A stretch of 64,000 nucleotides of DNA from Culex pipiens pallens (Eukaryota; Arthropoda; Insecta; Diptera; Culicidae): NCBI RefSeq assembly GCF_016801865.2, contig NC_068939.1, positions 143,778,756 through 143,842,755 on the forward strand, in the 5' to 3' direction. Position 1 is the first letter of the stretch; each line of letters begins with the position of its first letter. Positions 1 through 11,260 of the stretch are shown here, piece after piece. Both the position numbers and the translations under genes were made by a program. Below the pieces are notes generated by a model, which searched no databases, was not told the origin of the DNA, and saw only the letters and a program-made list of their open reading frames with translations.

Positions 1-856
1 TACACAAATCTGTCACCATTTCCTGATGAATTTTAGAATTAATTATTAAAAAACAGAGCACTAAAAATAACCCAATAAATATTCCTTAAACAAAAAATAG
101 ATTGTTCCAGGTTTTGAGATACCGCCATTTAAAGTTTTCAATTGCGCAATACAGGTAAAAAACATATTTTAATCTAAATTTTGATCACGAAAATGGATTC
201 TACGTCCAATTTCCTTCAAAATTAAGCCTAAGACCGACCTTCTAAGATTTGTGGTTCCTGAGCTATCGCCGTTTGAAAATAGTGGTTTCGCTCAAAAAAC
301 GCCAAAAAGTCGATTTTTTGGGAGGGTACAAAAATGGAGGGGGTGGTCCGATTTGGATGAAATTCGGGATTCTTGTATGTTTTGATAGTCTCAACAGCTC
401 TGCCAAATTTGAGCAGGATCGGAGATGGTCATTTTCAAATGCTGTTCCGCTTCAGGTGGAATGACCCATAGATGTTTGATTCTGCAGCTCAGCTGTAAAC
501 TCAATATTCTGTTGATGCCAATTGAACACCAGCAGAGAGTGCTGGCACATTGATTGGATTCTGCCCGAGTTGATTGTTGACACACGGTCTGGTGGAGGTG
601 AATTGCATGGGTTTGCAAAATCCCATTTCATACTTCGCATTCCGATGAATCATAAATGAATCATTTGTTGGCAACACGTGTCGTGAGCAAGTGTGAGAAG
701 GTGGGACAAGGTAGATGTATGGAAAAATGTTGAGTATCTGTTTGTTTTATCCACGGTGGATGGATGAAAATCCACCGATTTACATTCAATTTTAAAGAAT
801 GGAGTTATACGTAAAAAGTCGAATACCCAATTATCATGAAAATGAATTCCAGCCCT
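1..856. other. CapaR intronic DNA, no gene
   Basis: Part of the CapaR intron that follows exon 5. The first 450 bases contain phrases such as GAGATACCGCCATTTAAAG and GAGCTATCGCCGTTTGAAA, which suggest internally repetitive, degraded transposon sequence. The rest shows nothing recognisable. Confidence 0.4.
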
Positions 857-858
857 TA

Positions 859-1906
859 CACACTAAAAAATTTGGAATTTTACATTTGATGTAATCTTTA
901 ATCAAACCGATTATCAAATCATGTAAACGTCTTTTCGATGTAAGATTAGGTTTATTTTAATGTAACTCGATAAAATTCCCATTGGGATTCCTTTACATCG
1001 TGCGAACCCTAAAATTACATCAAAACTAACCTAACTTCACGCCTAATTAGATGCACATATCTGGAGCATCAAATTTGATGTAATGTTACATCTAATAAAA
1101 CCCAATATCACGCACCTTAGCCACTACACGTTTGTCAGAATGTTGAAACGTCAAAACGTCAGCAAGGGTTCACGTCGCAGCGGGAAACAATTTTTCGTTC
1201 AGATTTTTTTTTGCAATTGTGTCCTTTATTGCCGGAACTTACTACAGTTTAAGATAAAACAAGCAAATTGCTGATAAAGGTGAGTTTAATCGATCTTGAG
1301 TTGATATGCAACAGATTGGTAATATGTTTTGTCGATTTCCCCTCATTTTTTTAGATCGCGGACATCATGGAACGTAAGGGGAAATTACGGATCAAGCCAA
1401 GTTCATGCCGCTGTTCCGCTACAGCTGCCTGGACACTTTCTGAAAACGTTCCCTCATACAAAGATGTTCCCGAAGTGAACCGAAACTGTCACCTGCTTGA
1501 GGGTTGGCCAACACACAACAAATGGGAAGTGGAAAAAAAACAAAAGCAGTGATTAAAATGGAGCAATTCTGGTGATTAATCGTAGTTGAAAACACAAGAA
1601 AAGACAAGTTTGGGCCATGAGTAAACTTTTTTTGTAATTTTCTGAGATGTGATGAGTGATGTGTGCAATAAAAACGTATTGTTTTAAGAAAATTTAAACA
1701 CGTGTTTTCTCGTCCAATAAGAATGATACGATTCCTATAAGAATTATTTCCGACCAATATTACGATTAATGTAATTTTACACGATCGTCAAGGCTCTTTG
1801 GAACGTGTAATATTACGTTTTATTTGACCCAGCTTTGCGTCTAATTTGATGCTCCAGTTATGTGCATCTAATTTGACCGAAAATTACACGTTTTTTTCGA
1901 AGTGTG
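859..1906. mobile_element. TA-flanked inverted-repeat element carrying a mini-gene
   Basis: Bounded by TA on both sides (857-858, 1907-1908) and by ends beginning CACACT followed by an A-run (right end is the complement AGTGTG). This is a Tc1/mariner-style target duplication. Internally, subterminal motifs such as GATGTAAT and GCATCAAATTTGATG recur. The middle has gene-like structure on the plus strand: donor AAAG|GTGAGT at 1280, a 75-bp intron with acceptor TTTTTTTAG ending 1354, an ATG ORF at 1367-1552 and AATAAA at 1667. No transposase is encoded, so it is non-autonomous. Confidence 0.6.
1367..1552 (+). CDS. Short ORF of a spliced mini-gene inside a transposon (unrecognised)
   Basis: A 61-codon ORF starting MERKGKLRIKPSSC and ending in a Lys/Gln-rich tail (VEKKQKQ). 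It begins 12 bases into the exon that follows the 75-bp intron (1280-1354), and a polyadenylation signal lies 115 bases after its stop. The product is basic and Cys/Ser-containing with no family I recognise. It may be a captured host exon or chance; calling it coding is tentative. Confidence 0.25.
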   Translation: MERKGKLRIKPSSCRCSATAAWTLSENVPSYKDVPEVNRNCHLLEGWPTHNKWEVEKKQKQ

Positions 1907-2116
1907 TATGCTAACCAGCACTCACTTTAACCTGTACCACTCTTCACAGTAATGAAATCCTGCAACACCGAGAATTGTTGCATTTATTTTTACCAAGAAA
2001 TGTATAATATTGCCTTTTTTTATGTAATCCCACTTTTTCCGCATAAATTGAGATAATATTACATCATAAATAAGGCTTTACTGTGTATTGGAGCAGTGCT
2101 GCCAGCAATGACTTAC

Positions 2117-2188
2117 CCAGCATTCGAATGATGGCTTTGCGGGACTGGGACACCCGCGAAGGACCGTTCACGGACCCGTTCCGGACAC
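2117..2188 (-). CDS. CapaR: CAPA receptor, coding exon 5 (intracellular loop 3, start of TM6); gene continues beyond base 1
   Basis: A 72-base exon, residues 352-375 plus one base. The acceptor GCTTGTTCCCAACAG ends at 2189 and the donor is GTAAGT from 2116. The phase matches exon 4. It encodes VRNGSVNGPSRVSQSRKAII and then RML, the basic loop-3 tail that leads into TM6. I found no exon for the remainder of TM6, TM7 or the C-tail between bases 1 and 2116, so the gene is cut by the window edge. The intron that follows this exon is at least 2.1 kb and holds the inverted-repeat element at 859-1906. Confidence 0.85.
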
Positions 2189-2324
2189 CTGTTGGGAACA
2201 AGCAGAAGCAAAAGTAAAAAAACCATGACTTCCTGAATGCCAGCGTTCGAAAAATGTAAGCAATGTGTATGAATGTGTATAAACTTGTGTGACTGTGGTA
2301 CTTTTGCCAACATGTCTAACCTAC

Positions 2325-2501
2325 CCAGTTCGAGGGTGCGCTGGGTCCGGGAGCGGATCTGCATGCCCATCCGGCCGTACAGGACCACCATGACGGCCAT
2401 CGGTACCGCGAAGAACAGACACGTGGAAAGCTCCCACAGGGGAATCCGCTCCGGTATCTGAAGCATGGCGCAGAATGCCGAGTCCGGGATTTCTTGCTTG
2501 G
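2325..2501 (-). CDS. CapaR: CAPA receptor, coding exon 4 (extracellular loop 2 and TM5)
   Basis: Residues 293-351 plus one base of codon 352. The acceptor ACTTTCAG ends at 2502 and the donor is GTAGGT from 2324. Spliced to exon 3 the frame reads EYPPTKQEIPDSAFCAML, giving the loop-2 Cys that pairs with the helix-3 Cys. TM5 follows (STCLFFAVPMAVMVVLYGRM, with the helix-5 Pro and Tyr), then intracellular loop 3 with GMQIRSRTQRTLELG. The preceding intron is 358 bp and the next 136 bp. Both are small compared with the two giant upstream introns, so the 3' half of the gene is compact. Confidence 0.93.
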
Positions 2502-2859
2502 CTGAAAGTACAAAAAAGCATAAATAAAATGTTCAAGAAGGAACACATGCAGCGATGAATAATTCATGCTCAAAAATGTGCTGCCATCTGTGATCGTGTG
2601 TGTAAACCAGAGAGGTTGCTGAACGGCCAATCAAAGGCATAAAATGTTTTACCAGATGTTCAAAACATGCTGAACTGCTAGAGCATCTCAATCAGTCCCG
2701 AGGAAGTTTAGAGCACATTTGCACTAAACTATTGCCTTACTACTCAGTACTCTTATGAGTTATGCAATATTTTTGAAAGCATTCAATGTTTTTGATACTT
2801 TATTCAATGAAGCCATGTAAAACGACTCGCTTATATTGGCCCTGTCCCAAAATACTCAC

Positions 2860-3150
2860 TCGGCGGGTACTCGATGTAGTCGATGTCGGTAAACACGGCG
2901 AAAGGCACTGCGCTGAGCAGACTGACGATCCACAGGCCGGCGATGATCCGGACCGGCCGCTGCAGCCCGGACATCGTGTACAGATGCAGCGGGTGGCAGA
3001 TGGCCAGGAAGCGCTCCATCGAGAACGCCACTATCGTCAGCACCGACACGTACGTGGACGCCTCCGATATCAGCGCCCGGATCTTGCAGAACGCGAGCCC
3101 CAGGCTGTACGGGTACTGGTGCCAGTACAGACTTATCTCGTACGGGAGAC
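2860..3150 (-). CDS. CapaR: CAPA receptor, coding exon 3 (extracellular loop 1 to TM4)
   Basis: Residues 196-292 plus one base of codon 293. The acceptor TTCCTTTTACAG ends at 3151 and the donor is GTGAGT from 2859. It begins GLPYEISLYWHQYPYSLG, the first extracellular loop, followed by the conserved helix-3 Cys in AFCKIRA. TM3 ends in ERFLAICHPLHLY, an ERF form of the E/DRY switch typical of CAPA and pyrokinin receptors. TM4 follows (RIIAGLWIVSLLSAVPFAVF), then the start of extracellular loop 2. The wording SMERFLAICHPLHLYTM with GLQRPVRII fits insect CAPA receptors better than my recollection of pyrokinin receptors, which is the basis for the name. No alignment was run. Confidence 0.93.
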
Positions 3151-4378
3151 CTGTAAAAGGAAACAATTTTTTTTATTTGTCCAAAAATTTGGTGTTTTTA
3201 CAGTCTAAACCAAGGTAATGGAAACCGAGACAAGGATGCAGAAAGGCAGAAAGATTAGGTTAGGGACGTTTTTTGTTTGAAGCTTCATTCAATTTCCACC
3301 GCCGAATTTGTGGCGGGGCGAAAATTGGAAAAAGGAAGCCGCGCTATGTAGGATAAAATTTCGTACGTAACACGATTTTCAGCTCCCGGCAAATTTGCCA
3401 CCAGATTGTTGGGACCGGCACTAACGAGGAAAACAGCACGTGACGCCGTTGTCGACGGGAAATGGATGTTATTGAAGTAAATTTTGGATGAAAATTTAAT
3501 GACTCTGTAACGCTGTGTAACTTTTGTTAGAGCAATTTTGCGCCATTCTATCTTCGGGAGAGTTGTTCAGGACATCCAGGGCTATATTTCTACGGTGTTA
3601 GTTTCATAAAATAATAAAACATAAATTTTGTTAATTCAAAAAAAAATCGAAAATGCAGACTTCCCAATAGTAATTTCCATACAAATTTCATTCGCTTTGT
3701 GCCAATCGTGGGCTTAACCAATCGCTCCCAAATTTTGGGAAGTTGTTTGGGCCCCTAAAAGGGACCAAAAAAATATGTTGCTGAAAAAAAACATTTTTGA
3801 TTCCACTTTAATGCTTAAATGCTATATCAACATATTGATTTATCTTTTCGACATTTTTTTTTTTCAAAGTTTGTGGACCAAACTATCAATATTTTTCAAA
3901 AATAATATTTTTTCGAAATCTTTGAAACCGGATTTTGCACCATCATGCTCTATATGGCTCAAAAGATGTCTATTTAAGTCCCTTTAAACATATCAAAATT
4001 ATTCGAATAAAATGTGGGAATCCTACTCGTAGGTAAATGAAGAACTGTTTTTTTTTAAGTGTAACTATTTGTTTTTGATATTATACGTAACAGCCAAATA
4101 TGGTGAATATCAATTAACAGGGCTCTGAGAAATTTTTATCGGATTTCGGTAAATCAATCAAATTTTAAGTACCGTAAAACGGGGTGACTTTGTTAGGTTT
4201 GAGATTTTTCCGCAGAATGAAAACACAAATTAAATACGTACGGAATGGTATGGAATCATACTGACCGTGGTGGAGAAGGGCTCAAAGTACCTCAAGAAGA
4301 AATTTTATTGAATTTTGAAAAGTTTAAAAAGTTAGTTAACTACAATTAAGAAAAGGTTGATACATAGCATTATTTTAA

Positions 4379-5418
4379 CCTTCTACAACCCAACCCCGCC
4401 TCTAGACGGGCTTCGATTTAAAAAATCGCCAAAAATCCATTTCTCAACCAATTTTTGATCTTCAAAAAGCATTGGAAAGAAGAACTTTTAAAATTTTGGA
4501 AAATTTTAGGGTTGGAAGTTTGACTTGTTTTATGTGACTTTGCCAATGTTTTAAAAAATGTAATTTTTTAGGGGTCAACTTTGGCTGTGTTTTTTACTAA
4601 CATTTGCTATATTTTAAGTAAAAAGAAGCATGCAGTAATTTTTCTAGTGCCCCAGACTATGCCTCTACGCATTGATTTACAATTTAAATGATAATGGTTC
4701 CATTTTATAGCAGAAAATGCGAAAAACATGCAAAAAATTGAAAAAGTTACTGTAAAAACATGAAAAAATTAGATAGGCAAAATGTAATGATAGGAGGTGG
4801 TAGAGTAGGCCAAATACTACCAAAAACAAACATAAACTAAACAAGATAAATGCAAATTAAAATACTAAAAATGAAACAAGAAACACATAAAACAAGAGAA
4901 GTAAAGTTTTTCGTAGAACAAAACTGCCGTTCTACGCATAATTGTCCCATGTTCGAAAAAGGGCAACTGAGAAAAACGCGATTGAAATTTTTCGATCGAT
5001 TTCTGTGTTTCTACGCATAATTGTCCCGTGGGTCCCTATTCGTCCCTAATCACCCCGGTTAACATTCTATCACCCTTATTCGTAATCCTCTTGCAGGTAA
5101 ACAGGTAAAAAAGATAAAATGCTTCGTAAAACTCATGATTCCGTGATAGAAAATACTTGGTGGGACAATTATGCGTAGAAGTTCAACGATGGGACAAACA
5201 GACTTGGTGTTGTTTTTAATGATTTTCTGAACAAAGTATTAGATTTTATGTGTTTTTCTGAAAGTATACGTAAAACTAAACTTAAAAATGTCAAAAAGTC
5301 AAAATCGTCCAAAACTGACATGGGACAATTATGCTTAGAACGGCAGAAAAGTTGCTCAAAATGACCTCCTGAACACGGGAAAAATAAAAAATTCGAAAAA
5401 AAATTGGGCAGTAGAGGG
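4379..5418. mobile_element. TTAA-flanked element, nested (CCYTCTACAACCCAA family)
   Basis: Flanked by TTAA (4375-4378 and 5419-5422), with ends CCTTCTACAACCCAA on the left and the complement CCCTCTACTGCCCAA on the right. It contains repeats of a CTACGCATAATTGTCCC motif in both orientations. The TTAA duplication points to the piggyBac or Kolobok-type class. It belongs to the same family as 55445-57416. Non-coding. Confidence 0.7.
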
Positions 5419-5619
5419 TTAATCTTCTCAAAGTGTCATGATTTTCTCAATGAACATGATTTTGAATCGTAAAAGGGAATGAATTTTCGGAATCTTCGGA
5501 CAATGATCTACTACGAAAGGGTATCATAAGTTTGTAAATAATAAATGTAATTAGTTCTTGAAACATAATTCAAAAAATCTCTTAATTAATAGGCATTTTC
5601 AGTAAAACAAATTTCATAT

Positions 5620-6447
5620 GGGTAATTCTCCGCCAACTCACACAGCAGTTGCCCCGACCCTCTTCGATTTGCGTGATACTTTGTCCTTAGGGGTAACTTT
5701 TGACCCCGATCATGAATCTGAGGTTCGTTTTTTTATATTTCGTGACGGAGGGGCAGTACAACCCGTTCCATTTTTGAACATGCGAAAAAAGACAAGTTTT
5801 CCAACGGTGATGAGATAAAAATTTGCTGCCAAAGGGACTTTAATGTAAAATTGGACGCCTGATGTGATGGCGTACCGTCATCAGGGGTGACATTGGGTCT
5901 GGGGGGTGAGATTGGGTCATACAAATTTCAGCATTTTTGTATGACCCAATCTCACCCCCCAGACCCAATGTCACCCCTGATGACGGTACTCGAAATTCCG
6001 AAAAAAACGTATTTTTCATCGAAAAAACACTAAAATAGTTTTAAAAACTCTGCCAGTTTCCGTAACTCAACTGTAAATTTTTTTGGAACATGCCATTTTC
6101 AGGGAAATTTAATGTACTTTTCGAATCTATATTGACCCAGAAGGGTCATATTTTCATAATTGTAAATTTTAAAATTTCGTTTTTTTTTGTAACTTTGCAG
6201 GGTTATTTTTAAGAGTATAACAATATTCTACAAAGTTGTAGAACAGACAATTACAAAAAAATTGATATATTAACATCAGGGGTTTGCTTGTGAACATCAC
6301 GAGTTATCGCGATTTTACGAAAAAAAAGTTTTGAAAAAATTACGTGATCAGGGACAAAAGTTACCCCTTAGGACAAAGTTTCACGCAGATCAAAGAGGGG
6401 TCTGGGCAAATTTTCCCGATTTCGTGTGTGTTGGTAGAGATTTACCC
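5620..6447. mobile_element. Fold-back-derived element with ATAT duplication
   Basis: Ends GGGTAATTCTC and its complement GATTTACCC, flanked by ATAT on both sides (5616-5619, 6448-6451). Its sequence corresponds to one full arm of the palindrome at 55526-56876 plus the terminal part of the other arm, so it is a deletion derivative. A 112-bp hairpin (5875-5986) is inserted within it. Confidence 0.7.
5875..5986. mobile_element. 112-bp hairpin MITE, copy 1
   Basis: A near-perfect inverted repeat over its whole length, with CCGTCATCAGGGGTGACA at both ends, TA target duplication (5873-5874, 5987-5988) and only a few bases of loop. A second copy of exactly the same length is at 27142-27253. Confidence 0.85.
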
Positions 6448-7064
6448 ATATAAAATGATTCGTTCTTTGAATTCAGTAAACAAAACTAGTTTTAAAGAAT
6501 TTCAGGCCAAGTTCTGACTTTTTAATAATTTTACTTAAAATTTAAATGTATTTTGTTAAAAAGCTTATAAACTTAGTTAACTAAATATTAACGTTTTTTC
6601 TTTAAAAATATATGTTGAGTTTGAAGTAAAAATAAAGTATGAACACCTTAAATCTGATTTTAACAAGAAAAACTATGGCTATCAAAGTCAACCCGGAATT
6701 CAAACTAAGAATATTTAACGTAACAATTTTTTTGAAAGTTTTTTTAAAAAACTTTTTTGTCAAAAAATAGTGAGTGGACTTTATGTGGCCTACCCACGGG
6801 CCTACCCCAGTACATGTTTTAAAAATAATAATCTTGAGAAAAAGCTCACCAGTTGGAAAATATTCCAAAAATAGATTGAAATCCTATCAATGTCCCCCCG
6901 GTTTACGGTACCCTGCATCTCCATCGAATTGAGTTACCAGTACGATTTGTTCGAGACGCATGGTGCTTTATGTTTAATTAGTGTATCGAACTGAGATTTT
7001 TTTTTCTTTCAATAAACCATGTCTCATGTGATCACAGAGTTAATTGTTACTTTTATGTCATCAA

Positions 7065-8620
7065 TTTTTGGTAAGGAGGAAACGAAGGAAGGCACCATCC
7101 ACATTGGTGGGTTATGTTACCTTTACGTTAAACTTTATATTTCTTGTAAAAAAATATTCAAGAAGAAATTAAAAACTATATAGAAAAGCAAAACACAATT
7201 TAGATACAGCTTTTTTGTAGCAGTTGAAAAAAGAAATCCTTTCCCTCAAATTGCCCATATAGAATTTCAATTGCATCCTAGAAAATATCCTTCCCACGTG
7301 CACAGCAGCATGCCATGCAAACAGTCGTCATCAAAGTCGGAAGTGGTAGTGGGAGTAGAAAAAAACACGTGTTCTGAATAAATAAGAGCACGACGAAGCA
7401 GCTGCCAAGTTAGCACGGCGTGACTGTGCTTTCAGCACAGCATGTTTCCGTTACTTTTGCTCTATATTTACAAACACAGCACATATTTGCCGTTAATTTT
7501 GAGTTTAAATTGTGACTGAAGCGTCACAGGCCGGTTGGATATTGTGGTGCTTTTCGAGGGTGTATTTACTTTAACTCTCAAATAACGGCTTTAACTTCTT
7601 AAATACCATAATCCAGTAAATTACAGTACCAAAGCTGAAAACAATCAGGCAAGCTTTGTAACGTTTATTCACGAAGTAATTAATTTCTCATGTTATCTTA
7701 CGAAACCACGTTTGGCGGTAAGACGTCTTAATCGCATCTTACCGTCGTCGCCGCAATCAACTTAAGGTAGACGAGATTCTAAACTTTTACCAAGTTTCGT
7801 GGAGTGCGTTGCTGTCAGCGTCAGCTAGACATGTTCTAATTATTATCGCAAACGCAAACAGCTCCGGAAGCATACGCGAGAGATTTTCTCTTTCCACCAG
7901 CAAATATGCGAAAGTTGGTCGATTTAATTGACTTGGCGGTGGAAATGTACTCGCACAACTCTGGTGCTAGGATGAAAAATGACTTTGGTATTAAAGAAAA
8001 TAATCATTTCAAAACTCGCAATTTATAACACCAAACTGGACTTAAAAATGCTAAAAGCAAACAAAGTCGTGCCGAACTGTGTCACCAAATTCAGAACAAA
8101 TCAAAGCTACCCCTCAGAACTGTGGGAAAATTTGTTTGTCGGAAAATTACCAGCCAAAAAGTTTTCCAAGACACTCTTTCTTTTTTTCCTAGTACAATTA
8201 TGACGGATCGTGTGTAAACAGGAAACTCGAGATATGTTTGGAAATTAAATTACGCTTCAGTTGATTCATGAGCTTTCTTCTCGATCTAGAGCACGCATCG
8301 GTTTTACATAATTTATTCAGTTAGGCACGGTTTGCTGGTGGTTTAGAACGATATTTAAGGGTGTTGTGAATATGTTCAAAAGGATTTTAAAAGCATAATT
8401 TTAGAACACAGGTTTGACATCTTCGGGAGTTACAATATTTTTATCAGGTTAAAATTATGTTTTCAGGTTACTGAAACCTACCTTAACATTGCTTAAAATT
8501 CAAAAAGTTTTTTAAAGTCGAAAATTATACTGGCAAATTTTCTCGGAATAATAATTTTACGTTTTATTATTTTTAATGACTATTTTACGAAAAATGCTGA
8601 TAGATTGCGCAAGACAACAA
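7065..8620. other. CapaR intron 2, largely unique DNA
   Basis: Begins with a short decayed end of the CCTTCCTCA repeat family (AAGGAAGGCACC...TGGTGGGTTA, 7075-7110). Otherwise unique sequence with a somewhat higher GC stretch at 7270-7960. No gene or RNA seen. Confidence 0.4.
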
Positions 8621-9350
8621 TTTAAATTCGGTCAACAGGGAAGAATCGGAACTACAGTCTGAATAGGGATAGCAGTTTTCAGAGCACTGAAAAGCTTGCA
8701 ATTTGGAAAACGATGCACGATTTCTTTTATTCTATGGCTGATCTATCTGAAACCCATAAAAAATGTCCAAATATTTATCAGTAACAAGGTTAAAACAGCT
8801 CCAAAACTGCAAAACTTTGAAGGTCTGTACCGAGCTCCAGGGTGCTCCAAATTTCAATGTTATATGTACCAAAAGATGCGCAAGGATCTGGCCTACACGC
8901 CAATGATGTTGAAAATAAACGCTTCAGTGGCCAATATGCCTCAAAAATTGACATTTTTGAAAAAAAATCTTTTTTTACGGGTTAAATCCCATTTAAAATT
9001 CAAATGCAAAGCGCCAGCTCCTGTTACGTCCAATCAAGCTCATATTTGGGATTTGGGTTTAGTATGCCCACCGGAACAAACCCTTGAAGGCCTGCCAAAA
9101 AGTCATTTTTGTTACACACTAATGAAGGCGCTTTCAAATCATGGTATAGAAATATTTTTTTAATAAATTATTCTGTAGCTGTGGTCCAATCCTCAAAGTT
9201 TCTTATACAAAAGATTAAAACAAATTTTGAACTTTTCGAAAAAAATATTTCAAGACATGGGCAATTATGTTCATATTAGAAAAAAAAAAACGATATGAAA
9301 ATATGAATTTTCAAATAATCACCTTGTCAAGTTTTATGCTAAGTCATTTT

Positions 9351-9484
9351 GCCTTCCTCACTGAGGTAAGGCTATAATCCTGCTCTAAAAATGAACTTCT
9401 TATCAAAAGCTCGAAGACCCACCTTCATGTATACATATCGACTCAGAATCGAAAATTGAACAAATGTCTGTGTGTGTGTGTGTA

Positions 9485-9515
<31 letters not shown>

Positions 9516-10105
9516 GTCAAATATTCTTGCCAAGTTTTCTCAGCACTGGCTGAACCGATTTTGATCAAACCGGTTGCATTCGACTTGGTTTATGGTCCCA
9601 TACATCGCTATTGAATGGTTTGAAGTTTCGATAAGTAGTTCAAAAGTTATGTATAAAAATGTGTTTTCACATATATCCGGATCTCACTTAAATGCATGTA
9701 AACGATGTCCGGATCCATCATCCGACCCATCGATGGTTAGGTAATCGAGAGACCTTTCCAACGAGTACACAACATTGAAGATCTGGCAACCCTGTCTCGA
9801 GTTATGAGCACTTAAGTGATATTTATGTATTTTTTTGAAGCCGGATCTCACTTTTATGCATGTAAACGATGTCCGGATCCATCATCCGACCCATCGTTGG
9901 TTAGGTAATCGAGAGACCTTTCCAACGAGTCCACAACATTGATGATCTGACAACCCTGTCTCGTGTTCTGACCACTTAAGTTATATCTGTGTACTTATTT
10001 TTCTGGACCTAAAAAAATAGCTGAAATATGTGTCTAAACCACTCATATTACCCATTGTTGGTAAAAAGTGAGGAAGGCATCAACCACATAGGTGGATTAA
10101 GTTAG
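9351..10105 (+). mobile_element. Dispersed CCTTCCTCAC repeat, near-complete copy
   Basis: Starts GCCTTCCTCACTGAGG and ends GTGAGGAAGGCATCAACCAC followed by ATAGGTGGATTAAGTTAG. Contains a TG microsatellite (9471-9515) and a tandem internal duplication of about 180 bases with GATCCATCATCCGACCCATC at each unit (9711 and 9875). The same family occurs at 23160-23697, 26108-26445, 43565-44755 and 46195-46911. Inverted end motifs suggest a MITE-like DNA element. Confidence 0.7.
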
Positions 10106-10800
10106 TTTTTATTTATTCAAATTGATTTTCTGTATTAAAAAATTAATTGAAATATTCATATTTTTTTGTAGTGGAAGTTTCAACTTCAAAATTTTGAAGT
10201 TTGAGCTAGAAGTTAGATTTCAAAAATATTCATTAGTAAACTTATGCTGATACTATGTAAATTTACAGATTTACATGTGTGTAATCCGTTCAAATGAATG
10301 CGTTTTTGATCATCCAAAAGATAACCAGAATAAATTTGTTCATAAATGTTGAGTCGTTTAAAAAATGTTTACATAAAATCTCATGATGCAAAATATACTG
10401 TTTTGTCTTAGAGAAAGTACGCACAAACTTAAAGTCAAATACAAAATACGATAAATATTTGTTGTAGATGAGAGTTAATCTGTTTTGTAAAAAAAACAGC
10501 GATGGGAGAGTATAATTTATCGAAAAATATATGTTCAATTAAAAGGCGGTTATCAATCCACTCTGGTATGCTCAGCAACCCTACAGAAAAAAACGCGGTA
10601 AAATTTGTCCAGAAAATGTTAAAATTTAACTTTTCTGAAAATATTCATATAAAATCCGCTTCCGCATTCAAACAGTTGATTTGGTTTAAATTTTATTGTT
10701 TTGAAATTGTTTATAAACATACATTGTGTCTGAAAAGTGACAGCAAATCGATCTCTCAATTTACCAAAATCTCACGAAAGATAAGTTAGTGGCTTGTTCT
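10106..10800. other. CapaR intron 2, AT-rich sequence 3' of the odorant receptor
   Basis: No gene, RNA or clear repeat seen. It contains the probable 3' end region of the odorant receptor transcript. Confidence 0.4.
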
Positions 10801-10807
10801 ATTTTGA

Positions 10808-10813
10808 TTTATT
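10808..10813 (-). promoter_or_regulatory. Candidate polyadenylation signal of the odorant receptor
   Basis: AATAAA on the minus strand, about 170 bases downstream of the odorant receptor stop codon. Given the AT-richness of the region a chance match is possible. Confidence 0.35.
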
Positions 10814-10982
10814 CTTTTTGTGAAAGCTCGGTGAGATTCTTTCAATAAAGATTCTTCTATGGCTTCTAATGCTCAAATTTCAACAATGAAATGTGATTCC
10901 GTGCATTATGAAACTTGAAATATCTATTAAAATTTGTTTTTTTTTTTAATAACTGCAAACTTCCTCATCATATGCATCGAGT

Positions 10983-11192
10983 CTATTCCATAAAAGTGGC
11001 CAACATCATGACGTAAGTGTAGATGGTCTTCAAAACGGACACATAACTCTCAACGTTGAGTTCGGCAAACCGTCCGATGGTAACGCTGGATGCATTCTGC
11101 GCTTGGTGCAAAATCAGCACTAGGTGCTTGGCATGTTTCGGCGGCAGCAGATGCCAGTTGATGTTGTACAAGTGCTTCAGCATTTGCTCGTT
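10983..11192 (-). CDS. Odorant receptor (7tm_6 family), exon 2 (C-terminus)
   Basis: Final 69 residues plus TAG (10985-10983). The acceptor TTATTTCAG ends at 11193; the intron is only 68 bp. Spliced phase 0 to exon 1, the frame reads GTVVT-NEQMLKHLYNINWHLLPP, and the whole protein is 385 residues, normal for the family. The tail FAELNVESYVSVLKTIYTYV matches the diagnostic C-terminal helix of insect odorant receptors (F..L....F..V+...Y). Reading frame, splice sites and length are all intact, so this looks like a functional gene. Confidence 0.92.
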   Translation of the reverse strand, partial: NEQMLKHLYNINWHLLPPKHAKHLVLILHQAQNASSVTIGRFAELNVESYVSVLKTIYTYVMMLATFME

Positions 11193-11260
11193 CTGAAATA
11201 ATGTAATGTTAGTCAGTTTGACGAGCTGGATTCAAGATTTTGGAAGCTTCTTGCCTTAAC

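Larger units (their letters stand above)
4172..6908. mobile_element. TA-flanked inverted-repeat element with two nested insertions
   Basis: Flanking TA at 4170-4171 and 6909-6910. Left end CCGTAAAACGGGGTGAC; right end complement CCGTAAACCGGGGGGACA. Two other elements sit inside it (4379-5418 and 5620-6447). Removing them leaves a parent of roughly 0.87 kb that recurs in inverse orientation at about 42345-43110 and truncated at 14858-15290. Shared internal phrases are GTACTGGGGTAGGCCACA and the GACCRTGGT..GAGAAG block. There is no transposase ORF. Confidence 0.7.

Noticed and set aside
1..2116. Search for the missing CapaR TM6-TM7 exon
   Set aside because: No minus-strand frame here encodes the expected CWxPF-type helix 6 or NPxxY-type helix 7. 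The exon is taken to lie beyond base 1.
2113..2466. Single 117-codon ORF joining CapaR exons 4 and 5
   Set aside because: The middle part is intron. Splice sites at 2324 and 2189 restore the receptor sequence, whereas the read-through frame does not match the family.
8696..9163. 155-codon plus-strand ORF as a gene
   Set aside because: Starts inside sequence shared with a MITE (the 28116 family), no domain, no splice or promoter context, and composition like the surrounding repeats.
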